A stretch of DNA of 64,000 bases from Candidatus Kuenenia hertensis (GCA_021646465.1 SOET01000003.1:62001-126000), one strand, 5' to 3'; shown: positions 28,525 to 37,754, counted from the first letter of the stretch. The notes: generated by a model not told the origin, from the sequence alone. Translations and numbers: made by a program.

Positions 28525-30711
28525 TCAGTTACCTTCCATTTTTTTTCTAATTTCAGACACCAGTTTATCAATAATTTCATCCATGTTGTCATGAGCATTT
28601 TTAAGCTGGTTTTCCGTAAGTATATCTCGTTCCTGTGAGCCGACATTCAAGTATTCAAGAACCGCTCTATTAATTAAAATTATTGCCGCAGGAAGATTAG
28701 CAGATGCAGTTGTTGATGGAAAATGCTTTGGGAGGTCGAATCCACCAATCTTCAACTGAAGTTCATTTAATAGTTGTTTTGCGGCAGAACGTACTCTCTC
28801 ATCAAGTCGCTGCCTTGCTGCCTTTCTTGCTTCTTGTGGGGACACCTGAACTTTACTGATGGTTCCTCTTTTTTGCGATTGTAAGGATGATTGCATGAGC
28901 TTAGTCTCTAATTCTTCACGAGACAAACCAAAAACTTCAAAATCAATCCCTCGCATTTGCATTGTTTGAATTAAATCATCGACAGCAATTTTGGCGTCTT
29001 CTGGTACGAAATGATCCTGAACAAAATGTACGATGGCTTCTTCAATTACCTCCATTTCAGGTCTGAAACGCCTGCGACTTGGCGCAGGATCATTTTCATT
29101 GCTTTTATGAAGAATGAACTCATGCTTACCACGTGCAAGTTCTTCAAAGAATGCCTCATCATCTTGGTCAAATTCCTTTAACTCATTCCACCATCGGTCA
29201 ACATTGAGGCCAACATGAGAAACGACAAAACCACGATTAGCTGGATGGCCAGGCGAGTTTTGTTTAATAACACGCATTACACGACCTACGAATTGAACAT
29301 ATGGCATTAAATGCCTGTAAGGCCTAAATATCGCAGCAACGCTTAAGTTTGGATAATCTGCTCCTTCACCAAGCATTTGGACTTGTACTATTGCATCAAT
29401 ATTTTTTGTTTGCAGCTTATTTCTAACTGTACCTTGTTCCTCCTCTGAAAGATTGCTGTGCATAATTTCTGCTCGAATGTTCCTCTCGGTATATAAAGCC
29501 CTAATTGAATTTGCATGGTCAATTGAGCATGCAACAGCTATTATTTGGTGTGCTTCCCAGCTTTCTCTCAATTCTCGCAGGCTTTGGATGGAAGCATCAA
29601 CAATACTTTCGTTACATTCACGAGACAGTGCTACGCCTTTACTAAACCAATCTTTTTGTCGTAACTTCAAGACTTCGTTTAGCCCAATTTTTCTGTTCTC
29701 GCCTTTGTAGGTAAAATAGATTTCTTGCGGCTCTAGTGTTCGCGAAGCAATGTCTTTGATATACCCATCTGTTATCGCTTGCACGATAGGAAAACGGTAG
29801 ATTCTTTCACCCTCAACCTTCTTTCCATCGGCTCTGAGTGGTGTAGCTGTAAAACTAACCTTCTTTGCATTGGGAAACTGTTCTAATACGTCTCGCCAAG
29901 TTGGGGCAACATTATGGTGTGCTTCATCTATGAGTATCATATCAAAGAAATCAGGCGCAAGCATTTTAAGCCATTTTTTTGAACTTCTAGCTGTAAGTTG
30001 CTGAATGTTAGTAACTACGATATCCGCACCGTCGCAGTCATGTATGTTGGCCTCACTGTCAAGATAGGCACAGGTAGGGCCATACCCGTTTGAGAGAACA
30101 CCAAACCTACGAAGAAAACTGCCACTTCCACTATAGTCAAAATTGTCGTGTAGATTTCTTCTAATTTCAAGATTCGGGGCTATCGCCAGAACTCGTCCAG
30201 AACTTATGTGAAATGGTAGTAGAGACATTGCACCAGTTTTGCCACACCCAACCGGAAGTTGAATTATCGCATGTCCGGAATAAGCTTCGAAATACCTCTT
30301 TGCAGCATAATATGCCTCTTTCTGAGGTATCCTAAGCTTATCGTTTTTCTCAATATTCGGTGTTAGAGATTGAAAAGGGTTAGCTCTTAATGTCACAGCA
30401 GGAATTCGTATTAGCTCTTTCTCAATCCATTGTTTGGTATCAGGTAAAGTGGACAGTGATAATGCGTACTTAAACACCTTTACTGCTTCAGAATAACGGC
30501 GAGAATCACATAGACAACTGGCCTGGCTAATTAGATTGATGACTGCATTTTCCACTTCACCTTTTGACAAATATGCTCTGGCTATGATAGCCTCAAGCAC
30601 TGCAACTTCAGAACCTAGGTGGAAGATGTCACGATTACTTTTATTGAGTTTTGCAAACTCAAGGGCAAGGAGTTTAGCATTTTTTTCTTTTTTGAGTTCA
30701 TTGAGATCCAT
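28525..30711 (-). CDS. SF2 DEAD/DEAH helicase of a defence-like operon
   Basis: A 728-residue ATP-dependent helicase or translocase. The N-terminal 110 residues look helical/TPR-like. The core follows with Walker A LPVGCGKTGAMS, DEAHH (motif II), SFTATPLR (motif III), a LGEGADYP stretch and QFVGRVMRV (motif VI). Residues after about 540 are a C-terminal extension. It resembles type I/III restriction or ResIII-type helicases found in phage-defence loci. GAGG precedes the ATG at 30711, which lies three bases after the upstream gene's stop. The preceding gene is a putative nuclease; this suggests a helicase-nuclease pair acting on DNA. Confidence 0.85.
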   Translation of the reverse strand: MDLNELKKEKNAKLLALEFAKLNKSNRDIFHLGSEVAVLEAIIARAYLSKGEVENAVINLISQASCLCDSRRYSEAVKVFKYALSLSTLPDTKQWIEKELIRIPAVTLRANPFQSLTPNIEKNDKLRIPQKEAYYAAKRYFEAYSGHAIIQLPVGCGKTGAMSLLPFHISSGRVLAIAPNLEIRRNLHDNFDYSGSGSFLRRFGVLSNGYGPTCAYLDSEANIHDCDGADIVVTNIQQLTARSSKKWLKMLAPDFFDMILIDEAHHNVAPTWRDVLEQFPNAKKVSFTATPLRADGKKVEGERIYRFPIVQAITDGYIKDIASRTLEPQEIYFTYKGENRKIGLNEVLKLRQKDWFSKGVALSRECNESIVDASIQSLRELRESWEAHQIIAVACSIDHANSIRALYTERNIRAEIMHSNLSEEEQGTVRNKLQTKNIDAIVQVQMLGEGADYPNLSVAAIFRPYRHLMPYVQFVGRVMRVIKQNSPGHPANRGFVVSHVGLNVDRWWNELKEFDQDDEAFFEELARGKHEFILHKSNENDPAPSRRRFRPEMEVIEEAIVHFVQDHFVPEDAKIAVDDLIQTMQMRGIDFEVFGLSREELETKLMQSSLQSQKRGTISKVQVSPQEARKAARQRLDERVRSAAKQLLNELQLKIGGFDLPKHFPSTTASANLPAAIILINRAVLEYLNVGSQERDILTENQLKNAHDNMDEIIDKLVSEIRKKMEGN

Positions 30712-30713
30712 TA

Positions 30714-31274
30714 TCACGCCTCACTTCTCTGGTAATACCATAGTCTTGCCTTTGAGTCTTTGTATATGGCCACACAGACATACCCCGGTTTGCGAAATGG
30801 ATTCTCAAGTAACTGCACGGATTTTCTTACACATAGTTCTTCAATATCACCATTTTGCTGACCACTTACTTCAATCATTTCTTCTCTTTCCCCGATCCAA
30901 TAGTCAGCCTTTTCTCCTCGACGAGTTACCTCAGTAATTTCTCGATTGACGTTCAAGTGTAAGAGTATACAACTTAGGCCAAGAGTCGCGAACTCAGTGA
31001 TAACTGGTTCTTGGTAGGTGTTCATACATTTATTATAGTCATCTCTAAGACCTGACCAATTTAAATTAATATCAGTCTCAGTAGCCTCTAAGGAGGATGA
31101 CCGGTAACTGTTTCGTAAGGTTCTATGTCCATCCGCATAACGTTCAGTTCCTGAGAGTCTTCTGACTAAAGGTGAGCGAAAATCCTCTGCACGAATTCTC
31201 GGATGATGGTTGTGTAATTCGGTCACATTAACTATGTTGTTATTATCAGGGTCTAAAACATTTCGTCGATTCAT
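30714..31274 (-). CDS. Putative nuclease-like first gene of the helicase operon
   Basis: A 186-residue protein of unknown family. The C-terminal half contains EKADYWIGEREEMIEVSGQQ followed by RKSVQLLENP. This has the spacing of a degenerate PD-(D/E)XK active site (Asp, then E-x-S, then a later Lys/Gln), but the second-site Lys is replaced, so catalysis is uncertain. The Arg-rich N-terminus may be disordered. GGAG precedes the ATG by five bases. It heads the leftward operon, its stop being three bases before the helicase start. I call it nuclease-like by motif and context only. Confidence 0.5.
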   Translation of the reverse strand: MNRRNVLDPDNNNIVNVTELHNHHPRIRAEDFRSPLVRRLSGTERYADGHRTLRNSYRSSSLEATETDINLNWSGLRDDYNKCMNTYQEPVITEFATLGLSCILLHLNVNREITEVTRRGEKADYWIGEREEMIEVSGQQNGDIEELCVRKSVQLLENPFRKPGYVCVAIYKDSKARLWYYQRSEA

Positions 31275-31637
31275 TTATGCTCCATTAAAGTTATCCTGAA
31301 ATTTAATACGGTTTTTATTTGCAATAATGGCATAAGGTCATTTATATCTATACTCAACTCTTTCATATTCTTTGCTCACATGAGCAGATAACCCGTTTGT
31401 ACCAGAAATACTTAGCTTTTTGTCCACTTTTGAATAATACCTGAAGTATTTCTTACATTCACATACTGGTTGAAGACTAAAAGCTCTTACCTTGACAATT
31501 TATGGCGCTTTCAATTTTCCTCCTTTCTTCCTCACTCACAACCTTATGCTGAACTTGATTCAGTATCCGTTTATGAACACAATTTCTGGTAAACCGCTTG
31601 CTTTGTCTGAAACAGAGTTTAGAACCCCAATGCGATC
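31275..31637. other. AT-rich intergenic region upstream of the helicase operon
   Basis: No gene seen. This stretch must contain the leftward promoter of the nuclease-helicase operon, but I could not pick a convincing -35/-10 pair. Sequence near 31560-31640 borders the methyltransferase remnant and is probably decayed 3' flank of that older gene. Confidence 0.4.
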
Positions 31638-31721
31638 TCAATCTTCTACGTCCAATTCTTTTCCCATGCGGTATTTGATATCGTAGTTGATGATGAAATC
31701 TAATTCCTCATTGGTGAAACC
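31638..31721 (-). pseudogene. C-terminal remnant of a DNA methyltransferase/type IIG-like gene
   Basis: Read leftward, these 27 codons plus a TGA stop encode a peptide starting GFTNEELDFIINYDIKYR and ending in Glu-Asp. From memory this is the characteristic C-terminal end of Eco57I/PglX-type adenine methylases and type IIG enzymes. The rest of the gene is missing: GA-rich repeats and a transposase begin directly upstream. I infer that a larger restriction gene once stood here and was destroyed. Confidence 0.6.
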
Positions 31722-31762
31722 GAGGGGGAAAGAGGGGGAAAGAGGGGGACAGAGGGGACAGA
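31722..31762. repeat. GA-rich tandem repeat
   Basis: Several near-identical units of about 10 bases (GAGGGGGAAA, drifting to GAGGGGACA). It abuts the left end of the REP-type transposase element and the methylase remnant. Confidence 0.7.
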
Positions 31763-32795
31763 GGGTCACACCTTGATTAGTGACTGTATAGAATCAAATC
31801 TTTTGGCAAGGCTATTCTCTTTGGATATTTTTGATTTCATGATAGTCACCCGCCTGCTTATGGATGAATACCCAAGGCCAAACAATCTGCCTATCTCCTG
31901 ATTCGTATACCACCCCGTACTCCATAAAAAGTAGATTAACAAATCACGTTCCAGTTTGTTCGAATCAGATACTCGCGGTGAATATACAAAATCCTTTGTT
32001 TCACATTGTAATATATTGGCAGCTTTACGCAATAAAATTTCGGGATTGGTTTCACGTAATACCTGCCTCTTTTGAGGAATTTCAGCGGTAGGTCTTTCTG
32101 TTAAATATCTCGACCTGATACGGTCGACAAACTTCTGTGAGCCAAGGAAAAGGCCATGTCGAAAATCTTCCCACATCCCCTTTTCTTCCCGGGAATACTC
32201 TTTCACCATTTCCCTGTACAATTGATGCTTCTTCTTACCGCTAAACTGAGATAATAAAGCGCCTGTAGATAACCACCGCGGCGAAGGCTTCCCGTATGCA
32301 TATACAAGATAACTGCTCCATTTATAATCTGCCAGACGACTTACTGTTCCCGCACGGAGTGGATTTCTGTGGATGTAGCAGGAAAGCCGCAACAAGTAGT
32401 TGTTGTTCTCTATAAGAAAATTCTTAAATCTTCCCTGAAAAAGGTGGCCGCTTCTTCTGTTTTTTACATTATATCTGCGCGTATACGTGGTTCCGAACCA
32501 CTGCATGGCTCTGGAAAGATTGGGCTTGTTTGTTTTAAGGAGTAAATGATAGTGATTGTCCATGAGAACATAGGCATAGACTTCCACCTCAAATCTGCTC
32601 GTCATTTCATCCAATACTTCGAGAAATGAAATACGGTCGATATCATCTACAAAAATATCACGCCTTTCGTTTCCCCTTGATAAAACGTGGTAATATGCTC
32701 CTTCATATTCAATTCGCCATGGCCTTGTCATAAAAGAAAAGTAGCAAATTCACAGGATGCTATCAAATAAATAATCACTGATCAAGGTGTGACCC
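31763..32795 (-). mobile_element. REP-associated transposase element with inverted ends
   Basis: The transposase gene is bracketed by an 18-bp inverted repeat: GGGTCACACCTTGATTAG at 31763-31780 and its complement, with one mismatch, at 32778-32795. The left repeat overlaps the last codons of the transposase. Both sides are broken genes: a methylase tail on the left and a truncated frame on the right. This marks an insertion into a former defence or restriction region. Confidence 0.65.
31766..32731 (-). CDS. REP-associated tyrosine transposase (Y1/IS200-like)
   Basis: A 321-residue HUH-type single-strand transposase of the REP-associated (TnpA-REP, RAYT) branch. The N-terminus MTRPWRIEYEGAYYHVLSRG is characteristic. 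The HUH motif is DNHYHLLL, and the catalytic-tyrosine helix lies in the IENNNYLLRLSCYIHRNP stretch. The C-terminus adds a helix-turn-helix of the DnaA/Fis type (TNQEIGRLFGLGYSSISRR), common in the long form of this family. It probably nicks short palindromic DNA. It is flanked by an inverted repeat and by damaged genes on both sides. Confidence 0.9.
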   Translation of the reverse strand: MTRPWRIEYEGAYYHVLSRGNERRDIFVDDIDRISFLEVLDEMTSRFEVEVYAYVLMDNHYHLLLKTNKPNLSRAMQWFGTTYTRRYNVKNRRSGHLFQGRFKNFLIENNNYLLRLSCYIHRNPLRAGTVSRLADYKWSSYLVYAYGKPSPRWLSTGALLSQFSGKKKHQLYREMVKEYSREEKGMWEDFRHGLFLGSQKFVDRIRSRYLTERPTAEIPQKRQVLRETNPEILLRKAANILQCETKDFVYSPRVSDSNKLERDLLIYFLWSTGWYTNQEIGRLFGLGYSSISRRVTIMKSKISKENSLAKRFDSIQSLIKV

Positions 32796-33001
32796 CATAT
32801 ACCATACCATATACCATATAACACCCCTTTGGATTCTAACACTTTACGAGGATGTTGATGGATAGAGCGTCTATGCAAATTAAAGAATTTATATGATATC
32901 GACTTATAATCCTCTGATTCTTCAATTTTATAGCCACCTGCTAAAATCTGTTTCAACATGTATTCTTTCCAGTCTGCTTTGAAATCAATTTTAATTTCCA
33001 T
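32750..33001 (-). pseudogene. Gene truncated by the transposase element
   Basis: The first 60 or so residues look genuine: they start MEIKIDFKADWKEYMLKQIL and continue KSISYKFFNLHRRSI. The reading frame then runs into a (CATATAC)-type repeat (LYGIWYGIW) and the transposase end. I recall full-length relatives as hypothetical proteins carried near restriction genes. Only the N-terminal part remains; the original 3' end is lost. Confidence 0.55.
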
Positions 33002-33029
33002 ATCTTATCAAAGTGATTAACGCTCGGCT

Positions 33030-34028
33030 TCAGCGGCGCGGCTTTTTGCGTCCGCAGGAAGCCGTTGTTGGGACTTCCTTTTGATTGCTAGCAACTTTGT
33101 ACTCAGCAAGCGGTTCATGCACTGATGGGTAGCTATCCATCCAAGAAAGATTTTTTCCGATAACAAGTTCCTCCATTGTCGCATGGTGCGTATTCTTCAT
33201 AGGAATGAGGCGCATCTGAAAGCCATGCTTTCTTGCCATTGCCTTAACCTCTTCTGCGTTATCGTAAGTCATTAAAAAATCGCCCTTTACTGATTGACAT
33301 AAAGTGAACAATCGCTCGTGGTCTATATTAAAATGGCGGTAAAGACGTTTGCCTGCCTTCTTCCCACCTGCTGTATAAGGCGGGTCGATGAAAAATACGA
33401 CGTCATTGCGTTGTGAATACTCCTTAATGACACCCAGACCGTCCTCTTGGCGAAAAGTAATTCTATCAGCAATGAATTTTAAGTTTTCAAATCGCTTAGC
33501 AATTGTGGTTGGGTACCATCGAGACAGAATCCCTTTTCCATTTTCCCCGTGTTTTAAGAAACCTGATCCATCAGCCAATATACCGCCGTGAAACGTTCGA
33601 TTTTTTAGAATGGTTTGAAACGCTTTCTCTTTAACACTAACGTTATTTTTCGATATTTCCTGTATAACTGCTTCCTTTGTAAGGTCAAAATCAAGGATTC
33701 TTTTCGCAAGCCATGCCGTATGTCCATCAACCACAGATTGCCACACTGCCGCAATATCTTCATCTATCTCAACCATGACGACACGCGCTACTAATTCCTC
33801 AAACAAAGCTGTGATGCTTATGATGCCTCCACCGGCAAATGGTTCGACCAAGATTTCGGGCTTAGGGTATTGATTTTTAATCCAATCTCGGAATGTCGGA
33901 ACAAACCATGTTTTCCCTCCCGGGTATCGGAATGGGCTTCTTTGCGGTACGGATGCGACGTTAACCGGTTTAGGAGCTTTGGTATCACACAATTCAGGGA
34001 ACAGTGATTGTTGTCTGAATGCTTTCAT
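33030..34028 (-). CDS. D12-class N6-adenine DNA methyltransferase
   Basis: A 332-residue Dam-like alpha-class methylase. The SAM-binding motif starts RSPFRYPGGKTWFVP, then EPFAGGGIISI; the catalytic motif is FIDPPYTAGGKK. It methylates adenine in a short site, presumably the site cut by the NotI-like enzyme encoded immediately upstream. The ATG at 34028 follows that gene's TGA by a single base. A TTG 18 bases earlier is also in frame but overlaps the nuclease gene. The C-terminus is basic. A damaged gene and the REP element lie just downstream. Confidence 0.9.
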   Translation of the reverse strand: MKAFRQQSLFPELCDTKAPKPVNVASVPQRSPFRYPGGKTWFVPTFRDWIKNQYPKPEILVEPFAGGGIISITALFEELVARVVMVEIDEDIAAVWQSVVDGHTAWLAKRILDFDLTKEAVIQEISKNNVSVKEKAFQTILKNRTFHGGILADGSGFLKHGENGKGILSRWYPTTIAKRFENLKFIADRITFRQEDGLGVIKEYSQRNDVVFFIDPPYTAGGKKAGKRLYRHFNIDHERLFTLCQSVKGDFLMTYDNAEEVKAMARKHGFQMRLIPMKNTHHATMEELVIGKNLSWMDSYPSVHEPLAEYKVASNQKEVPTTASCGRKKPRR

Positions 34029-34029
34029 A

Positions 34030-34911
34030 TCAAAATGGCTTTTCAATTATTTTGTTGTTTGGTGGCGTTTCAAGCTGCTCATCAAGCCTCTCTTGAAGCA
34101 ACCTTATAAAATCGTCTATGTTTCCTGGCGAGGAAGTAGTTATAGATATAAGTGCTGGCTCAAATTCCGTAAAAACCTCATCGGTTTTTGTTAGTGTGAG
34201 CCTTTCTTGTCCTTCTTCTTTCACCAACTGGAGATCATATATAAGCCAAGAAATATCGGCTTTCGACTTGCTGACTGTTTTCAAAGACGGAAGTGTTTCA
34301 AAGAAACTCTTATTTAGTGCAACAGATGTTTTCTTGTGCCAAGAATGAAGAATACCTCCTTTATATAGAAGTTGAGGAGCTAAACGTTTTCGAGAAGAAG
34401 ATAGGTAATCCGGTCGTGGGAAATTTGGCTGATTTGACCAGTCCATTTGTGCATGCGCCTTAGGGTTCTTCATGTAGTATTCAAAAGGGTCGCGAACATT
34501 GCCAGAGATGTAAACGGCTTGTATTTCGAGAGCGCCAAAGTCGAATATTTTCCCTTTGTCGTCGTATGCAACAAGCACAACGTCAATGTTCCCAGCAGAC
34601 TTTCCGTTAGCGTCGTTCAGACGAACCTCAGTGAGCGAACTCCATGCAGTACCATCACCAAAGAAAAAAGATGCCGCATCATCTGTGATAAGCCAATCCT
34701 CCCTAAACCGGATAGGGCAGGTTATCGCTGGTGCGCCATCGTGAAATACACTGCATACGCCGAGTGGATTTTTTGCTTTATCTTTGGTGCAATTAGGAAC
34801 TTTGTTGTTGAATGGGCATAGGCGTCCCGATCGGTATCGATTCGCTTTAGGCGATTGATCATTAACGAGATGCCCAAACACCTCGGCGAGTGGTTGTACG
34901 ATTTTCGTCAT
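34030..34911 (-). CDS. NotI-family type II restriction endonuclease
   Basis: A 293-residue restriction enzyme resembling NotI. The iron-binding Cys4 motif of this family is visible: CPFNNKVPNC, then GVCSVFHDG and ITCPIRF. The active-site block is GNIDVVLVAYDDKGKIFDFG leading to ALEIQAVYISGN, where Asp, Glu and Gln stand in for a PD-(D/E)XK core. Length is a little shorter than NotI itself. Recognition sequence unknown; NotI cuts an 8-bp GC-rich site. It is coupled to the D12 methylase downstream (stop and start one base apart). This is the second intact restriction system in the window. Confidence 0.85.
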   Translation of the reverse strand: MTKIVQPLAEVFGHLVNDQSPKANRYRSGRLCPFNNKVPNCTKDKAKNPLGVCSVFHDGAPAITCPIRFREDWLITDDAASFFFGDGTAWSSLTEVRLNDANGKSAGNIDVVLVAYDDKGKIFDFGALEIQAVYISGNVRDPFEYYMKNPKAHAQMDWSNQPNFPRPDYLSSSRKRLAPQLLYKGGILHSWHKKTSVALNKSFFETLPSLKTVSKSKADISWLIYDLQLVKEEGQERLTLTKTDEVFTEFEPALISITTSSPGNIDDFIRLLQERLDEQLETPPNNKIIEKPF

Positions 34912-35205
34912 TCGTTTTTGCCTTTTCTGTTCATCATTAGTCCCAACTTTATATTAGACTTCCCAAAATGTCGCATTATTTACAACAATTATGAAACCTA
35001 TTTTTAGTTGTACACCTTACTGCTTAGTACCGGCATCATATTAGCTTTCCCAAAAAATATAATCAAGTTTATTTTCCCGTTATATATCGTATTTGCAACA
35101 TAATACAACATCATTTCACTATAAATTTTTATCGATGATTCAATAACCATTTTTAATTTGTTTTTTATACGGAACAAACTGTGTTATAAACACAAATAAA
35201 TGCAG

Positions 35206-35234
35206 TTGACAATTTTAAATTTAATAAATATTAT
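35206..35234 (+). promoter_or_regulatory. Sigma-70-like promoter for the peroxidase pair
   Basis: TTGACA (35206-35211), 17 bases, TATTAT (35229-35234). It lies 90 bases before the first peroxidase start in an otherwise very AT-rich 412-base gap. I saw no operator-like palindrome over it. Confidence 0.6.
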
Positions 35235-35323
35235 TAAATAATAAACGTTTTTAATTAAGGCGGGTTTTTTTGTATGGTTTACTCAATGGTTATGTTTTTA
35301 TTACGCACGAAAAAGGAGGGCGC

Positions 35324-36400
35324 ATGAAGATTGTGAAGTTTACGAAGATTTGCTGTTTACTGGTGTTTGCCATTATCACTATTGCATTGCCTGTAATTGT
35401 CTCCGCGGAGGAACCGCCTCGAAATATTGGCTACGGCAGGGGAGGAAGAATGCAGGGGGGCGCGATATCTCCACGTTCAAGGGAACCCATTAAGCCGATC
35501 CCCATCAGTTTTGACGATAACAGGGCAAAGACGGATTTGGGGAAAAAATTGTTTTTTGAACCGAGATTGTCAAAGTCAGGATGGATTACGTGTAATTCCT
35601 GCCACAATCTTTCAACGGGTGGTGCGGATAATCTGCCGACCTCTATCGGACACAAATGGATGCTTGGTCCGATAAACTCACCAACCGTCCTGAATGCAAA
35701 ATTCAATCGGGCACAATTCTGGGACGGACGCGCAAAGGATTTGAAAGAACAGGCAAAGGGGCCTATAGCCAACCCTATGGAAATGGCTTCAAATCACGAT
35801 TTAGCGGTAGAGGTATTGCAATCCATACCGGAATACGTCAAGTTGTTTAAAGCGGTTTATGGCGAGGAAAAGATTACTATCGATAATGTTGCGGATGCTA
35901 TTGCGGCATTTGAAGAGACGCTGACCACGCCAAACTCACGGTTTGATTCGTGGCTGAACGGATATGACGATAAAATCACTGCGGAGGAAAAGTCAGGGTA
36001 TGAGCTTTTTAAGGAGAAAGGCTGCATAAGCTGCCACAACGGTTTTGGGGTGGGAGGAAACTCCTTTGAAAAGTTTGGCGCTGCAAAACCCTATGACAGA
36101 GATACCCAGACACTTGGTCGATACAATGTGACAAAGGATGAGAGAGACAAATACGTTTTCAAAGTGCCGCTGCTCAGAAACATTGAACTCACAGCCCCCT
36201 ATTTTCATGACGCAAGTACATGGAGCCTGAGCGAGGCAGTGAATGTAATGGCCGAATATCAGTTAGGGATGAAACTTACCAATGATGAAACAAACAAGAT
36301 AGTCGCTTTTTTAAAAACATTAACCGGAGATCAGCCCGAAGTTATTTTTCCCGTTTTGCCACCTTCAAATGCAAATACCCCGCAGCCTAATCGAAATTGA
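35324..36400 (+). CDS. Diheme cytochrome c peroxidase family protein, copy 1
   Basis: A 358-residue exported diheme protein of the CcpA/MauG superfamily. A signal peptide of about 27 residues precedes EEPPRN. Two c-type haem motifs are present: CNSCH (about residue 87) and CISCH (about residue 237). The stretch KLFFEPRLSKSGWITCNSCH is typical of bacterial cytochrome c peroxidases that reduce hydrogen peroxide in the periplasm or, in anammox planctomycetes, possibly inside the anammoxosome. The ATG at 35324 is chosen because AAAAGGAGG lies immediately upstream; a TTG 54 bases earlier is in frame but unsupported. A closely similar copy follows. Confidence 0.93.
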   Translation: MKIVKFTKICCLLVFAIITIALPVIVSAEEPPRNIGYGRGGRMQGGAISPRSREPIKPIPISFDDNRAKTDLGKKLFFEPRLSKSGWITCNSCHNLSTGGADNLPTSIGHKWMLGPINSPTVLNAKFNRAQFWDGRAKDLKEQAKGPIANPMEMASNHDLAVEVLQSIPEYVKLFKAVYGEEKITIDNVADAIAAFEETLTTPNSRFDSWLNGYDDKITAEEKSGYELFKEKGCISCHNGFGVGGNSFEKFGAAKPYDRDTQTLGRYNVTKDERDKYVFKVPLLRNIELTAPYFHDASTWSLSEAVNVMAEYQLGMKLTNDETNKIVAFLKTLTGDQPEVIFPVLPPSNANTPQPNRN

Positions 36401-36511
36401 GAGCGCAGCGGCAGGAACTGGAATACCCTTGCGATTGAACATGTTTTATGGGATAGTGCCTCTATCAGTAAACTAAGATGGAAAACAAAAAAGATAAAAA
36501 AAGGAGGACGC

Positions 36512-37558
36512 ATGAAGAAAAATAAATTAATTGCAATGACTTGTCTGGTTCTTGGTATCCTTAATGCAATACTATCATTTACTTTCGCCGGGGGTTTGAT
36601 TGATATGGCGTATGGGAGAGATATAAAATCAGACCGGTCAAATGAACCCATCCAGCCTATTCCTTTCCATTATGATGATAACAGGGCAAAAACCGAATTA
36701 GGGAAAAAATTGTTTTTTGAACCAAGATTGTCCAAATCCGGATGGATTACGTGCAATTCCTGCCATAACCTTTCTACAGGCGGGGCGGATAATCTGCCGA
36801 CTTCTATCGGACACAAGTGGATGCTTGGCCCGATAAACTCACCAACCGTCCTGAACTCAAAATTCAATCTGGCGCAATTCTGGGATGGCCGGGCAAAGGA
36901 TTTAAAGGAACAGGCAAAGGGTCCCATAGCCAATCCTATGGAAATGGCTTCAAATCATGATTTAGCGGTAGAGGTATTGCAATCCATTCCGGAATACGTG
37001 CAATGGTTTAAAAAGGTCTACGGGGAGGAAAAGATCACCATTGATAACGTTGCCGATGCTATTGCGGCATTTGAAGAGACGCTGGTTACTCCCAATTCGC
37101 GGTTTGATTTGTGGTTAAGGGGGTATGATAGAATTTCCGAAGTAGAGGAAGAAGGATACATTCTTTTCAAAGGAAAAGGCTGCATAGGCTGCCATAACGG
37201 GTTTGGAGTAGGGGGAAATGCCTTTCGAAAATTCGGCATTGCAAAACCCTATGACAAAGATACCCAGACGCTTGGGCGATACAATGTTACAAAAGAAGAG
37301 AAGGATAAATACGTTTTCAAGGTACCGTTGCTTAGAAACATTGAGCTTACGGCGCCCTATTTTCATGATGCAAGTACATGGAACCTGAGCGAAGCGGTAA
37401 ATGTGATGGCGGAATATCAACTGGGAACCAAACTTACCGAAGATGAAACGAACAAGATTGTTGCATTTCTAAAAACCCTTACAGGGGATCAACCCGAAAT
37501 TATTTTTCCCGTATTGCCGCCTTCAAATGCAAGCACCCCGAAGCCAAACCGGAACTGA
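36512..37558 (+). CDS. Diheme cytochrome c peroxidase family protein, copy 2
   Basis: A 348-residue close paralogue of the preceding gene, with haem motifs CNSCH and CIGCH and long identical runs such as IGHKWMLGPINSPTVLN. Residues before about 40 (signal and linker) differ more, without the Gly/Arg-rich insert of copy 1. It starts at an ATG directly after AAAAAAGGAGGACGC. About 110 bases separate the copies, and the second probably uses the same promoter. The tandem arrangement suggests recent duplication and dosage or partner specialisation. Confidence 0.93.
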   Translation: MKKNKLIAMTCLVLGILNAILSFTFAGGLIDMAYGRDIKSDRSNEPIQPIPFHYDDNRAKTELGKKLFFEPRLSKSGWITCNSCHNLSTGGADNLPTSIGHKWMLGPINSPTVLNSKFNLAQFWDGRAKDLKEQAKGPIANPMEMASNHDLAVEVLQSIPEYVQWFKKVYGEEKITIDNVADAIAAFEETLVTPNSRFDLWLRGYDRISEVEEEGYILFKGKGCIGCHNGFGVGGNAFRKFGIAKPYDKDTQTLGRYNVTKEEKDKYVFKVPLLRNIELTAPYFHDASTWNLSEAVNVMAEYQLGTKLTEDETNKIVAFLKTLTGDQPEIIFPVLPPSNASTPKPNRN

Positions 37559-37607
37559 CCTTGTTTTTTAATGAGGCTTTCGGCGTCTTTCAATTAATGT
37601 TGTAGTA

Positions 37608-37623
37608 GCAAGGCGCGCCTTGC
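37608..37623. repeat. 16-bp perfect palindrome
   Basis: GCAAGGCGCGCCTTGC reads the same on both strands, about 50 bases after the second peroxidase gene. It could be a dispersed repeat or part of a weak terminator; no T-run follows on either side. Confidence 0.6.
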
Positions 37624-37754
37624 CACTAACATGAACGGTTCGAATTTCCCAAACGTTTAATAAGGCTTTGGCGATCTATAGTACATATTTTTCAAAATAT
37701 GCAGCTCTATTTGAAAAAGAAGCAGATGTAATATTTTAGAAATGACCGAATTTT

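Noticed and set aside
28524-28646. N-terminal extension of the small Cys/His protein
   Set aside because: These residues are the helicase gene read in another frame; the ATG at 28523 directly after the helicase stop is better.
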